Position numbers and translations under genes: made by a program
Notes under the pieces: generated by a model
Told to the model about the DNA's origin: nothing
Seen by the model: only the letters and a program-made list of their open reading frames with translations
Database searches by the model: none
Shown here: positions 35,665 to 47,873 of the stretch, piece by piece
How the letters are laid out: each line of letters starts with the position of its first letter
Position numbering within the stretch: the first letter of the stretch is position 1
Source of the DNA: Ceratobasidium sp. AG-K
Taxonomy: Eukaryota; Basidiomycota; Agaricomycetes; Cantharellales; Ceratobasidiaceae
Direction: 5' to 3'
DNA length: 64,000 nt
Assembly (NCBI GenBank): GCA_037039685.1
Contig: JAWNGF010000010.1
Span: 186,001-250,000 of the forward strand

Positions 35665-36795
35665 TGTCAGCCAGCTCAAAGTCCTTGGAATGTCGTGGAT
35701 GTTTTGGGGTTGGATGAGGATGCCTCTCTGGCTCACGAGAAACAGCCTGAAAATATAAATCGCATACTGAGGCGACCTGTACCCACCTCCATGGCTCATG
35801 GCGGAGGGATTTCACCGACTGATCATGACTCTAGCCTGTTTGAATAGTTTCCGTTGGGGATTCCGTCCAGATCAGAGCAAATTTGTGGCTCGATGAACAG
35901 ATCGGGATAATTTCAAATTCATGATGACATATTTGGTGCCACGAGTGTGCCACACCACTGCCACACCCTGACATCCAATCTGCGAATGCGTTGGGAACTC
36001 ACTTCCCCTTTTCGGCAACAAGCGACGAATCTTCCATTCCCCGTATCAGCCCTCAAGTTGGCCGTAAAGTCCAAAGGTAGACGTTTGAATTGCTCTCTGG
36101 AGTTGCCAACACTGCCGAGGGTGGAGGGCTTGACCGCAAACCCGTGGGCGCCAATCATATTGAATACATCCAGGGACGGCACCACGATCGCATCAAGAGG
36201 CTGCTCTGCTCGTCCACACGCTGCATTGCACAAGACGTAAAATCGCATTGATGAGAACCTTCTGAGAGTTTAACTGAAGGCCGGTGTGGCACGATTCTGG
36301 CTGGATGGGTCAATCAACGTCACGAGGCAACATAGAGGAACAGCCAAAATCCCGTAGCCACGTGGAGCGGAATGTGCCGTGCCGCCGTCCAAGCTGCCAT
36401 ACAGCTGAGTCTAGTCTCTTTCCACAGGATCTGCATACAGATCAGGTCGATGTGATTCGTCAATCACAGGCAACGTTTTGCGCACCGACCAGGCGAGGCT
36501 CAGCTAACAGTTGTTAGGTGATTATGCCCCGAGAAGAAGTATTAATCCAGAATGTGAGGAAGCCTCAATCAACACAAGAACAAACGACGAGTCGATATGA
36601 GACTGTACAGATTTGTCGGCATTTTCTTATGGATATCATGCTTTGCTTCGAATAGCAGCGCCTTTTTGACTATTTTCAAGCTTATAATTCGATTTGCGAG
36701 ACATAGGAATTCAAGGCAATCAAGTCAGATGTTTACTATACAAGGATAGGTCATGGGCTTGAGGACGTGCATCAGAGGAACTTTTAGACACTGTT
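35665..36795. other. Spacer between tandem P450 genes
   Basis: 1.1 kb. Open frames on both strands near 35919-36248 are mirror images of the same high-GC stretch with no recognisable domain. No repeats were seen. Confidence 0.4.
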
Positions 36796-39016
36796 TTAAT
36801 CGAGAACGAGTCGTCGATGCTCCTCAGACCTGGGCTGAAACTCAAACTCAAATGGTTTCAGCTGCCTGCGAGCCGTTCAGCATCATGGACCGGGCGCTAC
36901 TGAACGGAAACGCTTGTGGCTCACTCACAATACAATGGCATTAGATACTCCTTCGAGCTGGGGAACTATCTCGTTCCCGCATTGGTCTTTTTTCCTTGAG
37001 AATGTAAATGTCGCAAGCAGCGATGTGATACCCAGGAACAGCGATGCATCAGCGAAATGGATGCCCGGACACTTTCTGCGGATACGGTTTGTGAATTGAA
37101 CGGAATGCTGCGCGACACAGCCAAACATGACGTACCGCCTACCCCATCCAAAACCGGGGAGCTGAGGAACGGTCGGGTCCAAAAACCTCTCAGGTTCAAA
37201 GGTGTCTGGGTCTTTGTAAACCCGCTCATCGCGACTCATTGCCCTGAGATTTGCGGACTATCAGTAATCGGGGGGTTGACAAGGCAGGATTAGTACCAGA
37301 GGTTGCCAATGCTTTGGTGCAAAGGATTGCTCGTTAGCTACGAACTTGGTATATAGCCAGTACGCGAAAGAACAACTCACATAATTGTGCCTTTCTCAAT
37401 ATCGTACTCCCCGTACGTATCGTCGCAGGAGCACACATGCGGAATAGCTGAAGTCTACATTATAGATAAAACCCTTGAGCCTCGGAGCTATACTCACCTG
37501 TTGGCGCCACAGGTCCCCATCTCAGAACCTCTGAAATAATGTTGTTAATATATGGAAGGCGCTCTCGATCCGCCATAGTGGGTAATTTCACTGCTCCCAC
37601 CACGGCATCAAGCTCGCGCTGTGCTTTGAGCTGAACGTCGGGGCGTAGAACCATAGCTGCGATAAAGTTGACCAGCACATTCGCTGACTACGCATGCGAC
37701 ATCGGCGATTCCGAGTTAATTTCCCAAATGGCCCCAACTTACGGTATCTGTTCCTCCTACGAAACATATTAGCAACACGAACCACGGTAAGCACGGCACA
37801 GGTCTCCTCTAGCTCACCAATGTACAACAGCATTGCAAGATTTTTTAGACGCTCGTCTTTCTCCTCAGAACTCAATCCTGACATTAGTTCGTGGTCCCGA
37901 AGTAATGCACTCAACATGGATGGCTCGTAATCGCTGGCGCTCTAAGATCGCGCGTTGGCATTCAAATCAGCAACTTAATTTTATAAGTGCTTACGACGCG
38001 GGCCTTCGTCCATTCGTACGGACCGTCAATTGCTTGCTCTTTTTCCTCTCGCCACTTTCTGGCTGTATGCTTCCATCCCGTACCGGGAAACCAATCTGGA
38101 ACATGTATCAACGCTGGGAACAGGTTGACAACGAAGTCTGTTATTTGCAGGGATTAGCACGCTAAGGGTAATGCGCTGAAAGTCTGAGTTTACTCGAGAA
38201 CATCCCGCCATTCATGATATGGTCTGTAGCTTGGACATGGTTGATAAGAAATTGGTCCTGGGATCCTCCAAGGCGATAGCCGTACGCCAACTGAAACATT
38301 GAGGACGCCATAGAACTAAAAATATCAACGTTACCTAGCAATGTATATGCACGTAGCCAGTGTGTATTACTTACTAGATCAGGTTACTCTTCACGTGTTC
38401 AAAGAGGTCGGGACACCCAGAATCCTTGAGGAGACGCTTAAGAAGCAGCACTGTTTCTTGTTCCTGCAGCTTGTGAAACTGTGTGACTGCCCGTGCATTG
38501 AGCCAGTTGTTCATCATTCGTCGATGATGCCGCCACTTGTCGTTGTATCCGATCATAGAAGGAGCGCCTCCGAAATCGAGGCTGAGGTTCGAGCCATTAG
38601 CAACAATGTCCTGTGAGCCTACTGAACTCACAGCGTGGGTTCCTTAAGCATCGGTGGACAGGTTCGATCTGAATAGATTGCCGAACGCTTGTCCAATAGG
38701 TTCGAAGCTACCTCCGCTGAGTTGAGTACAATGATATTTTGGTTCAGCATCCTGAGGTATATGATATCGCCTTGATACCCCTGAGCATGAATTACGTGTA
38801 AACGATTTTGGCGCTCTCACTGTTGAGTTGTTGTCCGAGTTTCATGTATGCGATATGTTCCATGCCGGATGGCAATGAGAATAGGTTCCCAACGATGGGA
38901 AGTGGCCTTGGTGACGGGGGGTGGCGGACTTTAGACCATCTCCGCTTTACTTGATCATAGAGAAGGGGGGCGCATAGGAGTCCCAGCGTCACACAAAGGA
39001 CCGACCTCTGATCCAT
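36796..39016 (-). CDS. Cytochrome P450 (tandem copy 2)
   Basis: Paralogue of the gene at 33427-35664. Starts MDQRSVLCVTLGLLCAPLL at 39016; an upstream in-frame ATG at 39100 exists, but the homologous start is preferred. Features: PPSPRPLPIVGNLFSLP, WRHHRRMMNNWL, I-helix GGTDT (Gly replaces the more usual Ala), ISEVLRWGP, EPERFLDP, heme loop FGWGRR|KCPG, C-terminal exon LQLKPFEFEFQPRSEEH ending at 36796. The 14-nt micro-exon (37743-37756) and the other intron positions match copy 1. Likely an active ER-membrane monooxygenase of the same CYP family; substrate unknown. Confidence 0.9.
37743..37756 (-). other. 14-nt micro-exon encoding P450 I-helix motif (copy 2)
   Basis: GAGGAACAGATACC between ...TTTCGTAG and GTAAGTTG completes G-G-T-D-T in frame, at the same place as in copy 1. 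Confidence 0.75.
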
Positions 39017-40520
39017 GGTCCAATCCAATGGTGCGTCTTTGGGGAGGAGAGGGGGGGAGCGACGCACCTTCGAACAGGCCAGATTTAAAGATTGATCCAT
39101 CGATGGGATCTGCCATTTTACCTAAACCGCAACTCGAGAATTACTTGCTGGAAAAACAGCGATAGCAGTAGTCTGGAATATAGTGGTTATCGCTTGTCCT
39201 GGACATGGTTCTAGTGGCGTGATTCTGAGTGACTGTGGATATAAATTTGGCAATATATGTCTATCGTTAGTATCAATTCCTTTACCTCGCTGAACTGCTC
39301 TATTCTGCTGCAAACCCTTTCGTCTATCATCACACTCCGGATCGAGAATCGCCAAGCCAGGGACGAATATCAATCGGGCCTTTATATCCGATGATCATCC
39401 CTCCAAATTTCCTGATTTCTTTTCTTAGCCCAAGTGTGTGTCTTCAAAATCGTAGCAGGGAAGAATCGAAGTATGTAGTCATTGATATCGTATCCCTTAC
39501 TACGACGAACCCGGTAGGTGGTTGCGTGGCAATGGTAGCATGTGACTAGGGGTCGTGGTGATGTTTACATGCTCATATCGCGTAGACAGAAGCCACAGAT
39601 CTTACAACCATATCTTGTCGTAACTGGAGCTGTATCCCACGAGAAGTTACCCATTGTATTCTGCGTTTTAATGCCCATCTTACGATATGACGCAAGGCAA
39701 GAAACGCGAACCTATTACAACTCCTACTCTTACCGCAAGCCTGCAGGCCCGCCTCGCTCAGAGGGACCGGAGATCGGAGGAGCCATAAATCTACTCCATG
39801 AGAGCCGGGATAATGCCGGGAAACATAAAATATATTACTTGTGTCCCCGCGGCAAAGATGTTAGGCGGTACACGACGGCCGTTTTGAAGGAGATCGGATT
39901 CCACGAAAGTAGCTCGTATGCACGCTGTTCTCTCAAAAGAGATATGTAAGGTACTCTCATAACCTTCCTGCACAACTTTCGTGCCCCTAACCCCCTCAAA
40001 CGTCGCTGGAACATCGACCTTGAACCGGAGAACGGTTTTTCTGTATCTCGGAATTCCGGGAAATTGTTTATAACATCTTGTGTAGACCAAGCGTGCGATC
40101 CCAATGGTATGCTTTTTATCTACATTCTGTCTCTGTATCGGGAGCCATGTGTGGACAAATAGAACGCAGGCCCCAAGCTATGCCGTACTCTGTAAACTGG
40201 GGTTGAACCTCGGTTTCATCTCCAAATTGTTCGGGTCCTACCCACACAGCCGCCGCAGACATGTCCTAGTACAGTGCGGGGGTCGCAGAGCTTCGTCTAT
40301 CGTTCTTATCGTAGTGTGTTCGAAGAGACGGAAGCGGGTCCAAAACAAGCCTTCTTTCACGTGGTCGAGGCGACGTTACCTTAGTATATATTCCTCAAGG
40401 TTCTCGCTAAGATAATTTCGGGAGCATCATGGCCACTACCGTATTAAGCGTTTAGCACCGGACCGATGGAGCAAGTGTACGCTCTACCGTTGTTGTACAT
40501 TATTCTTTTGGCAACAGTCA
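39017..40520. other. Intergenic region with unassigned frames
   Basis: 1.5 kb. Overlapping frames on opposite strands near 39542-39949 (plus) and 39791-40104 (minus) have no recognisable domain, and neither has clear splice structure. Confidence 0.35.
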
Positions 40521-40974
40521 GGGCGATGAGTCACGACGAGCGTGTCTACCAGAACCCAGATACCTTTGATCCGGATAGGTTCCTAGATCCCAGTGTTCCA
40601 CCGTTGCCTGGATTTGGATGGGGGAGACGGTGAGTGAGACCTAGATACATCGCAAAGTGTCCAGTTCAATCTATCAAACTCTAATTGTAGAAAGTGCCCG
40701 GGAAGGCATTTTGCTAACGCCTCATTATTCCTCGCTATATCTTCGTTGCTCGCCACTTTCACATTCTCGAGGAAGAAAGACGATTGCGGAAATGAAATTG
40801 TTCCCCACATCGAAGGTATGACCAACGCTATTATGCTGTAAGTTTGGCCTATGCGCACTAATGCAATCAAGTATTACCTTTGGTACTAAGCATCATTTTA
40901 GACACCTGAAACCCTTTGAGTTCGAGTTCCAACCCCGATCCGAGGAACATCAACGGCTGGTCGTGAATCTTTGA
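40521..40974 (+). pseudogene. Orphan 3' end of a P450 gene, inverted
   Basis: The last three exons of a P450 closely related to the two upstream genes but on the opposite strand: MSHDERVYQNPDTFDPDRF...FGWGRR (to 40629), KCPGRHFANASLF...NAIM (40691-40840), HLKPFEFEFQPRSEEH to a stop at 40974. Splice sites and frame are intact throughout, but no N-terminal, I-helix or ExxR exons precede it. This is therefore a truncated duplicate, not a whole gene. Confidence 0.85.
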
Positions 40975-41718
40975 ATTTCGCGAAGTAGCGTAACAATGCA
41001 ATTTTTTGACCTGAAACGCCATGTAGATGATATTTTCCGCATTACGGTGATCTAAAAAGGTAGCTTTCATCCTGAACATACGTTTGCTTGCAATTGATCA
41101 TACTTCTAACCTTTTATTCCGATACTACCAATTTCTTGAAAGCACTGAATACTCACGTTGTTGCACGATCCGTGAGCACCATACGTGCCGAAGTATCCTA
41201 GTTGAGCTAGTCGATGCACGTCACGATGTCCTGCCGGTCAAATCCATCTGACTGTATGCGTGTCCATTCCATGGCAACACTGCTCAGCTTTCAATTAACA
41301 GCTACCCGCTAGCATTCCCTCCGATTATTGACTTTGAATTACTGCCGTTGCGTAGATAATCCCCCCGCCTGTACATCTCGTTGCTGTCGAAGCCGCGGCG
41401 TGTACCTTTATCAGTGCCGAGACTATGCTTGCTGGATATCTGAAGTGCATGCATTGCTCAACCAAATTAATTTATTGTTGACATAGTCATGAAACACAGT
41501 GCTATCTAAGTAATCCTTACTGGTTGTTCAAAAACATAAGTACTCTATTCAAAAAAGTCGACTAGCATAAACGATTGGCTAGGAGTAGATTTAAGTAGAA
41601 CAGATACAGGACAAAGGCGCGTCGTCAGGTGCTCTGTAAAGTTTACGATAACTTTTGCACTGCGGTTTAGTTATGACGACGAGGACCCTCGGGCCACCTC
41701 AACCACTAACTTGGCCGA
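40975..41718. other. Intergenic region
   Basis: 0.74 kb between two P450 relics. Nothing was recognised. Confidence 0.35.
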
Positions 41719-42024
41719 GGGTTGGTTGCTGGTGTTCTTCAGACCGTGGACGAAACTCAAATTCAAACGTGTTTTAGCTGCCTAGCAAGCCGCCCAACTC
41801 CATCAGCCACACATTATTCGATGAATGTTGTGAGATTCGACTTACAGTACGAGTGCATTAGGCACGCCCTCGACGTATGGAGTTATTTCGTTTCCATTAT
41901 CAACTTTCTTTTTGAGAAATGTGAAGGTAGCGAGTAGCGAGGCGAGAGTAAGGAACATCGAAGCGTCGAAATGACAATTTCGAAAACGGTGTTTACATTG
42001 ATGGACGTGCGGGTTGCAGCACAC
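41719..42024 (-). pseudogene. P450 C-terminal relic
   Basis: Minus-strand fragment with ASMFLTLASLLATFTFLKKK and a following degraded FEFEFRPRSEEH segment, matching the last two exons of the neighbouring P450s. The heme exon is missing and the last part is out of frame. This is the older relic of the cluster. Confidence 0.75.
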
Positions 42025-42513
42025 TAATGGTCGACTTCAATGCGAATTTAGTCAAGTTTGTGATCGAGCGTCCGTAAATTGGAATTCACTCAAATAAGTT
42101 AAAACAACTGCCCGCTCTTGAGTTTTGGCATCAGCACGTTTCTAGGCAAACGTATGAGACTGGTAATTCGAAGGTCTACCTTACTTCTTGACAATATGAG
42201 ACCTTTACAATAATAAGCATAGTGCTGGCGTTTCGTAACAGATATGACCCTTAGAGGTAGCTCCAGTTACGACCACCGAGTTCGATAGCTCGCAACCAAA
42301 CAAGGAACTTTCAGGGCAAAACCATTGACATTCATCCACATATGCACATATGCACATGCATGTGCGCGTGGTATGGGTGACTCAGTTTTACATTTAATTA
42401 CAATCAGTTCGTACAGAAGATGATAATTTAGCCAAGCATAGGGGAGTTTAAAACTTCAAACAGACCCAACAGGCGGTGTTCACGAAACATACCTCACCGT
42501 TGGAATGGGTGGG
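42025..42513. other. Intergenic region
   Basis: About 0.5 kb. It contains an alternating purine/pyrimidine and partly palindromic run (ACATATGCACATATGCACAT) near 42341-42365. Nothing else was recognised. Confidence 0.35.
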
Positions 42514-43422
42514 TCAAGAACATTTCAAGCTGTCTCCGCCGCCGGTCGATTGGGACCTCAGGTAGTGCGTAGAAACGACTATAATCGTCAATCTCCTGGA
42601 TGCTGAGCTGTTGGAGAGCAGCTAGGCCGGTCAGCGATGGAAGCTGGGACAAGCACAATTAGTAATCGGGGCGTTTGCTACATGCCAGCATCCACCCACC
42701 GGTTCAGGGGGATTCTCCCCGTTTGCATTTGGTACCACGATCCAGTGTTCGTTTGAGCTAGCTGCGTTGTATAACTACAACAGGGTTGGCCATCAGCCGA
42801 TAACGCGAATGGCTCCAAGGCAAACCTTAAATTGCAACACTTCGTTTCGTTGAAAGTGTTGTTGAAACTCGCGCCTAAATTCTTGGAGGTCGCGCCGCAT
42901 CGCCGTATTTTGCTGTTGCAAATCGTTGCGGAGCGCTGCGTTCTGCAGCTGAATCTCGTTGCGCAAAGCTGCGTTCTGAAGCTGCATCTCGTTGCGCAAA
43001 GCTGCGTTCTGCTGTTGCATGTCGTTCCGAAGCTCCCGAAGCTCTTGGACGAGTTCTTGCAATTCTACCATTGGTGGCGGCTGGTCCTGAGGTGGTTGCA
43101 GTCGATTGAGTGCTGGGCCCCAATGATGTGTCAGCAATAGGAAGCAACGGGTGGTCATAATTTAAGCTACCCAGGTTGAGTTCGATAATATATCCGTCGA
43201 CCTCCCTGTGCGTTGCGTCTGCACCTTGCATTCCTGCGAGGTGTTGTTGTAATCTTTTGATATCAGGTTGCACCGCCCGCACTTACCATTCTTCACTCCT
43301 GCCATTACCCAGACTCTGTACTCCAAAGCGGTACGCAGGTGATCAATCGTCACCGCAGCCTCTTCAACCGGGGGAAGACGGTCGACAGGCATCCATTGAA
43401 GGTGGGTTGGCGATTGAATCAT
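42514..43422 (-). CDS. Small coiled-coil protein, function unknown
   Basis: I do not recognise the family. It starts MIQSPTHLQWMPVDRLPP at 43422. The middle is a coiled coil built from an 11-residue repeat (QNAALRNEMQL and variants, three to four copies, 33-bp tandem units at about 42910-43035), continuing into RRDLQEFRREFQQHF. A C-terminal exon reads LPSLTGLAALQQLSIQEIDDYS...GGGDSLKCS, with the stop at 42514. An exon WIVVPNANGENPPEP lies between them. The junction between the first exon and the coiled-coil exon is not resolved, because two reading frames are open through the repeats. No enzymatic motif was seen. Confidence 0.55.
42910..43035 (-). repeat. 33-bp tandem repeats within coiled-coil gene
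   Basis: Three to four imperfect copies of a 33-bp unit encoding an 11-residue coiled-coil step. Because 33 is a multiple of 3, all frames stay open on both strands. Confidence 0.8.
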
Positions 43423-44774
43423 AACGAGTGTAGGTTTTGGGGAGTGTGGTGGTTGAGTGAGGAGAGCTGGCTCCTCCTATTGGCACTTAAGCTCCTATAA
43501 CTTAGGGGTAATCACAGACCACGGGTTACGAATCTGCCCGAGCGGTCACTTGCATAGTTACCTTTTGGATTTTCGTGCAACATGCGTCCATTGATTGGGT
43601 CTGGCATACATTCATACACCCAATAAAGTTGCACTTGATCCTCTTGCTTGCCCGACTTTGGAGCACGTGACACCTTGGGATGCAGCTATCGCTCTGAAGG
43701 TGAGATCAAGGATCCGGAACGACCTGGCCGGGTGAGATAACGGGAGCTAGGCACTCGAGAAAAGTATGTGAAACAAACACACGTTACGGACGAGCTATTG
43801 CTCAACTCGCTCTGGGACACCAGGGGTTTCCGGCTTCGAACCCAAATACCAGGCACTTAAGACTCGAACGCGAGAATTTAAACCACAGTGATGAATTAGA
43901 GTAAGGGATGATACACAACACGTCCCGATGTAGATTCAATCACCCTCTGTCTGCGCTATCGCGTTAGGACTTTCCCAGCTATTAGGCCGTACCATGTGGT
44001 GGCCAGTTGGTGCTGGTGAAGCTGGATAGGCCACCTAGAACCGGAAACAAGGCGCTAGTTATTGTCCGCTAAACGAAATAGCTACTGTATTAATGCTTTG
44101 AGTGGTATTCAGGATATCATCATCACTTACCGTCGGCTAATTATACAGTAGGATGGTATTTCATGCGAACGAGGGCGGGCAGTGTCTGCCTACACATGCG
44201 TTTCAGCCTCTCGTGGTAAATAACGTATAGATCTCGTCAGAATGACTAACCTTCCATCTGGTAATTACGCCGGTCTAACTGTTCCCTAGGCTCACAAGTC
44301 CGGCTTGTCGAGCGGTGGATAGGTATTGCTACACACCCGCCGAGGTCAAACTGGCGCTCCAATGAGACCTGGCCGAGGATACGCGCCCCAAAGTTAGCCG
44401 AACCATTAGAGAAGAGCTTCCATCCCCGAAATGCTCCAGGGCCGCAGTCCGTATATTATTGTAGAGGCGAGGATATCGATAACGCCTCGTGTCGAGTGGC
44501 ACAGATCGGACTGTCAGAAAAGTCGCTTGGCCCGGTCGCCGAAGAGACAGAGAGGCTGAACACGAGCGACACATCCACTCGAAAATGACTAAAAAATTCA
44601 AGTGGCCCCGGTGACGCATGCAACGTCGTCGGTTACGATGTCCAGAGTCTCGCCATGTGGTCGTACATCATGTTAGGAACAGATCAAATTATAGGCTTCA
44701 CGTGACCGGCAAACACATGATCCCACTTGGCTACCGCTTGGCAGCTCCACTGGGGAATTCCCAGTTGGACGACC
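43423..44774. other. Intergenic region
   Basis: 1.35 kb between divergently transcribed genes, presumably holding both promoters. No recognisable gene; short frames at 44329-44618 lack domains. Confidence 0.4.
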
Positions 44775-47468
44775 ATGTCAGAGAGCGCAACTCCGAGCGC
44801 ATCCGCCGCTGCCGGCTCGTCGTCGGGCGCTCCTTCGCAGTATCGCGTGTAGGTGGTTTGTTTGTGTTTGGTTGCATTGCTGACGCCGCACAGTGTTGGA
44901 ATCATATTGGCCGTGAGCTCGGGGGTGCTGATTGGGTCGTCGTTTGTGTTCAAGAAGAAGGTGTGTGGGTAGCGACGGTTGTGTGCCTGGGCTAACGTGT
45001 ACTAGGGCCTGATAAATTCACAAAGTGGGTTGTGGAACAACGGTGGAGGATGATTGACTGAGATGACAACAGAGGGAGGCCCCGCAGGCGAGGGCCTTGC
45101 ATATCTCAAGAGCCCGCTATGGTGGACAGGGATGATCATGATGATTGTGGGCGAATTGTGCAACTTTGGAGCGTATGCCTTTGTCGAGGCCATTGTTGTG
45201 GTACGTAGGGTATCTCGGCCCTGTGCTCGGCTCACACTTTGCAGACCCCGCTCGGAGCCCTGTCGGTCGTCGTCTGCGCCATTCTATCCTCCATATTCCT
45301 CAATGAAAAGCTATCCTTTTTCGGGTGGTTGGGCTGTATACAATGCATTGTAAGTCCCGCCTCGATTGTTAATCGCTCGCTCACCCGGTCCAGCTCGGCT
45401 CACTCGTCATTGCCCTCAACGCGCCACACGAACAATCCGTAACGACCATTGCCGAGTTTAAAAAACTATTCCTCGCTCCCGGCTTCCTCTCCTTTGGCAG
45501 CGTCGTGATTGTTGCATCACTCGTCATCATCTTTTGGGTTGCCCCCAAGTATGGCAAAAAGTCGATGTTGTGGTACATTCTCGTCTGCTCGCTTATCGGC
45601 GGGCTCTCGGTGAGCTGCACCCAAGGCCTTGGAGCGAGTATCGTCACCAGTATTAGAGGAGACAACCAGGTACGTCACCTCAGCCCGCGATCCGCGATCC
45701 CCACTCACCCCCCCCCCCCAGTTCAAAAACTGGTTTATATATTTTCTGCTTGTATTCGTCGCAGTTACTCTCGTCACCGAAATCTACTACCTCAATGTCG
45801 CACTCGCGCTTTTTAATACCGCAATGGGCAAGTCCGATCTACCAATTCAATAGGATCGTCCTGACGTTTGACATGCAGTTACCCCAACATACTACGTCAT
45901 CTTTACCTTTTGCACCCTAGTAACTTCTATAGTTCGTACCTCACTTTCCCCGCCTACGTCTTCTAATCATTGCCCAGATCTTGTATCAAGGCCTGCACGC
46001 TAGCGTCGCACAAATCCTCACCCTTGTCCTCGGCTTCCTCATGATCTGCACCGGCATCACCATTCTCCAAATGTCCAAAGTCGACCCACGCAAACTCCAA
46101 AACCTCGACCGACGCACGACTCTTCTCCTCGCTGCAGCCAGACAAGAAGTGGACCACTCGCACTCGCGCAGTCCACGCACGTCTCGAGTCCGACACCGCA
46201 CCAATGCGACCAGCGGCGAGTTTGACCCCGAGAAACAAAACGAGGTCGAAGACGGCTGGGACATTTGCTCCATTGCCGATACGGAGGAGCCGGGGTTGGA
46301 TGCAGTGCGCGGAGGCGGGTTTGGAGCGTTTGGGACGATTGTGCGTGCGCGGAGCCGGGCGAGGCGGAATACGGTCACGTCTCAAGGCTCGATACGGACG
46401 AGTCGAGGACCGAGCGAGGATGCGGGGCACGCGGGGATTGGGACGAAGCGGTTCAAGGAAGCCGCGCCCCCGCTTCCCCCGAATTCTGCTGCACGGATCG
46501 AGGCTGCTCGGAGACGAGGCGAAGGATCGACCTCGCCGACTCCATATGGCCCAAGCTTGGGCTCGGGTCCGGCACATGTGATGGGAGATTTACGAGACGA
46601 GCCGGCGGTACTTCGGATGCTCGAAATGGGCGAACTCCAGTCGAGTCCGACCAAGACGCCCGATTTGCACCGCGGTCCGTCGGCGGGTGTTCATTTCAAA
46701 CAAGGCGCAAGCAGCGTGACGCTCGGACGACATACTCCCGACGGTCGACGAACGCCCGACGCGCACGGTCGACGCACTCCCGAAGCTGGCCGACGAACGC
46801 CCGATCGCTCGACTGCGACGGATTATCTCCGGTCTGGGACGCCTGATCCGAATAACCCTGGGACGTACGTCCTCCGTGTGCCTGCGCCTGCGGGAAGCAT
46901 GAGCGCTGTCCCTCGACGAGTTGTCTCTCCTACCAACACTTTATCGAGAACGCCCACGCCGACGCGGCAGGAATGGAAAAAGGCCGTAGCAGGGTCGAGT
47001 AACCTGGCGTCGAGGGAACCGACCACAGCGAATGCTTCTGAGCCTGAAGTGCCCGACGGGGATGCGTCTCGCGTTCCCCGCGTGAGCAGTTCGGTCTCGA
47101 CGGATCCAGGAACTCGAGCGAGCGTGCGTGCTCAGCCTGCTGTATCGGAATACTTCCCTGCGATGCCGAGCGCCGGAGAGGAAGTGGAGGAAGAATCGTA
47201 TGGTGCTCAAGGCCTCGCACCTCCCCCACTGGGCGACCGTGCCCACTCTGGCTTTGCACGATCGGATCGAGCGACGGTAGCAGAGAGCGTATGGGTCCCG
47301 ACGTCCAGTCCAGAGGAGATTGGTGGCCCTTCGGCAGGAGAAGTCAAGAGTGGTCGAGGCGTCCTCTCAATGGATGGGGAAACGGTAACGAGCGAGGGTG
47401 TTGAAGCAGAAGGCGAGGGAAGTGAGAGCGCAGCGAGTGGACATGCGCTGTTGAAGCGGTATCGATGA
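44775..47468 (+). CDS. NIPA-type (DUF803) magnesium transporter-like protein with long tail
   Basis: Multi-pass membrane protein of the NIPA/DUF803 family (Mg2+ transport in animals; drug/metabolite-transporter fold). Start MSESATPSASAAAGSSS at 44775. Exons continue through VGIILAVSSGVLIGSSFVF, GLINSQ|KGGPAGEGLAYLK (48-bp intron around 45020-45067), SPLWWTGMIMMIVGELCNFG, TPLGALSVVVCAILSSIFLNE, GFLSFGSVVIVASLVIIFWV, NWFIYFLLVFVAVTLVTEI and LTLVLGFLMICTGITILQ. These are the standard family segments (GELCNFGAYAF, TPLGALSVV). A hydrophilic cytosolic tail of about 460 residues follows, Ser/Arg/Pro-rich with RRTP[DE] repeats (46735-46815), ending HALLKRYR. The tail is much longer than in animal NIPA and may be phospho-regulated. 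A decayed copy of the tail end occurs at 51110-51290. Confidence 0.88.
46735..46815 (+). repeat. RRTP[DE] tandem repeats in NIPA-type tail
   Basis: GRRTPD, GRRTPE and GRRTPD units at short spacing. Each has a Thr-Pro preceded by two arginines, the pattern of basophilic or proline-directed kinase sites. Confidence 0.7.
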
Positions 47469-47873
47469 TTTGTCTATGTTCTTTTTCATGCCCACACACG
47501 TACATTGCACAGTTAGAGTCTTCTGTGAATATATGGATTTTATGTTTCGTATTATCTGATGCCATTACAGATGCCACCAACCACGTGTCCGTATCCCCAC
47601 CAACGGCATAACCACCGATAATCGAGTATTATTGGAATCTGACCAATTATGGTGCACAAATTTTCACGCAAGTTGGTGTTCTCAGGGTGTATAACATAAA
47701 CCATTGGCAGTCTGCTTGTCTCAGTCCACGTGGAACGGCCTGAAGGCAGCTGGAATCAGGGTAAACCGGTTCCCTTCTTGACAACCGTCTTGCATCGCCA
47801 AATCAATATTCTCACCGCCCATATATAACACATGCCGTGGGACGCTTGTCAGCGTGTTTTCCTCCGACACCAT
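47469..47873. other. Intergenic region
   Basis: 0.4 kb between two same-strand genes; a TATA-like ATATATAA at 47820-47828 precedes the next gene. Confidence 0.4.

Noticed and set aside
39542..40104. Gene in the 39.5-40.1 kb interval
   Set aside because: Overlapping frames on both strands, no domain, no consistent intron structure.
42335..42370. Z-DNA or origin-like alternating repeat
   Set aside because: Only about 30 bp of imperfect CACATATG alternation; too short to support a function.
45963..46577. 204-codon minus-strand frame
   Set aside because: Antisense to the high-GC tail of the NIPA-type gene, Arg-rich without domain.
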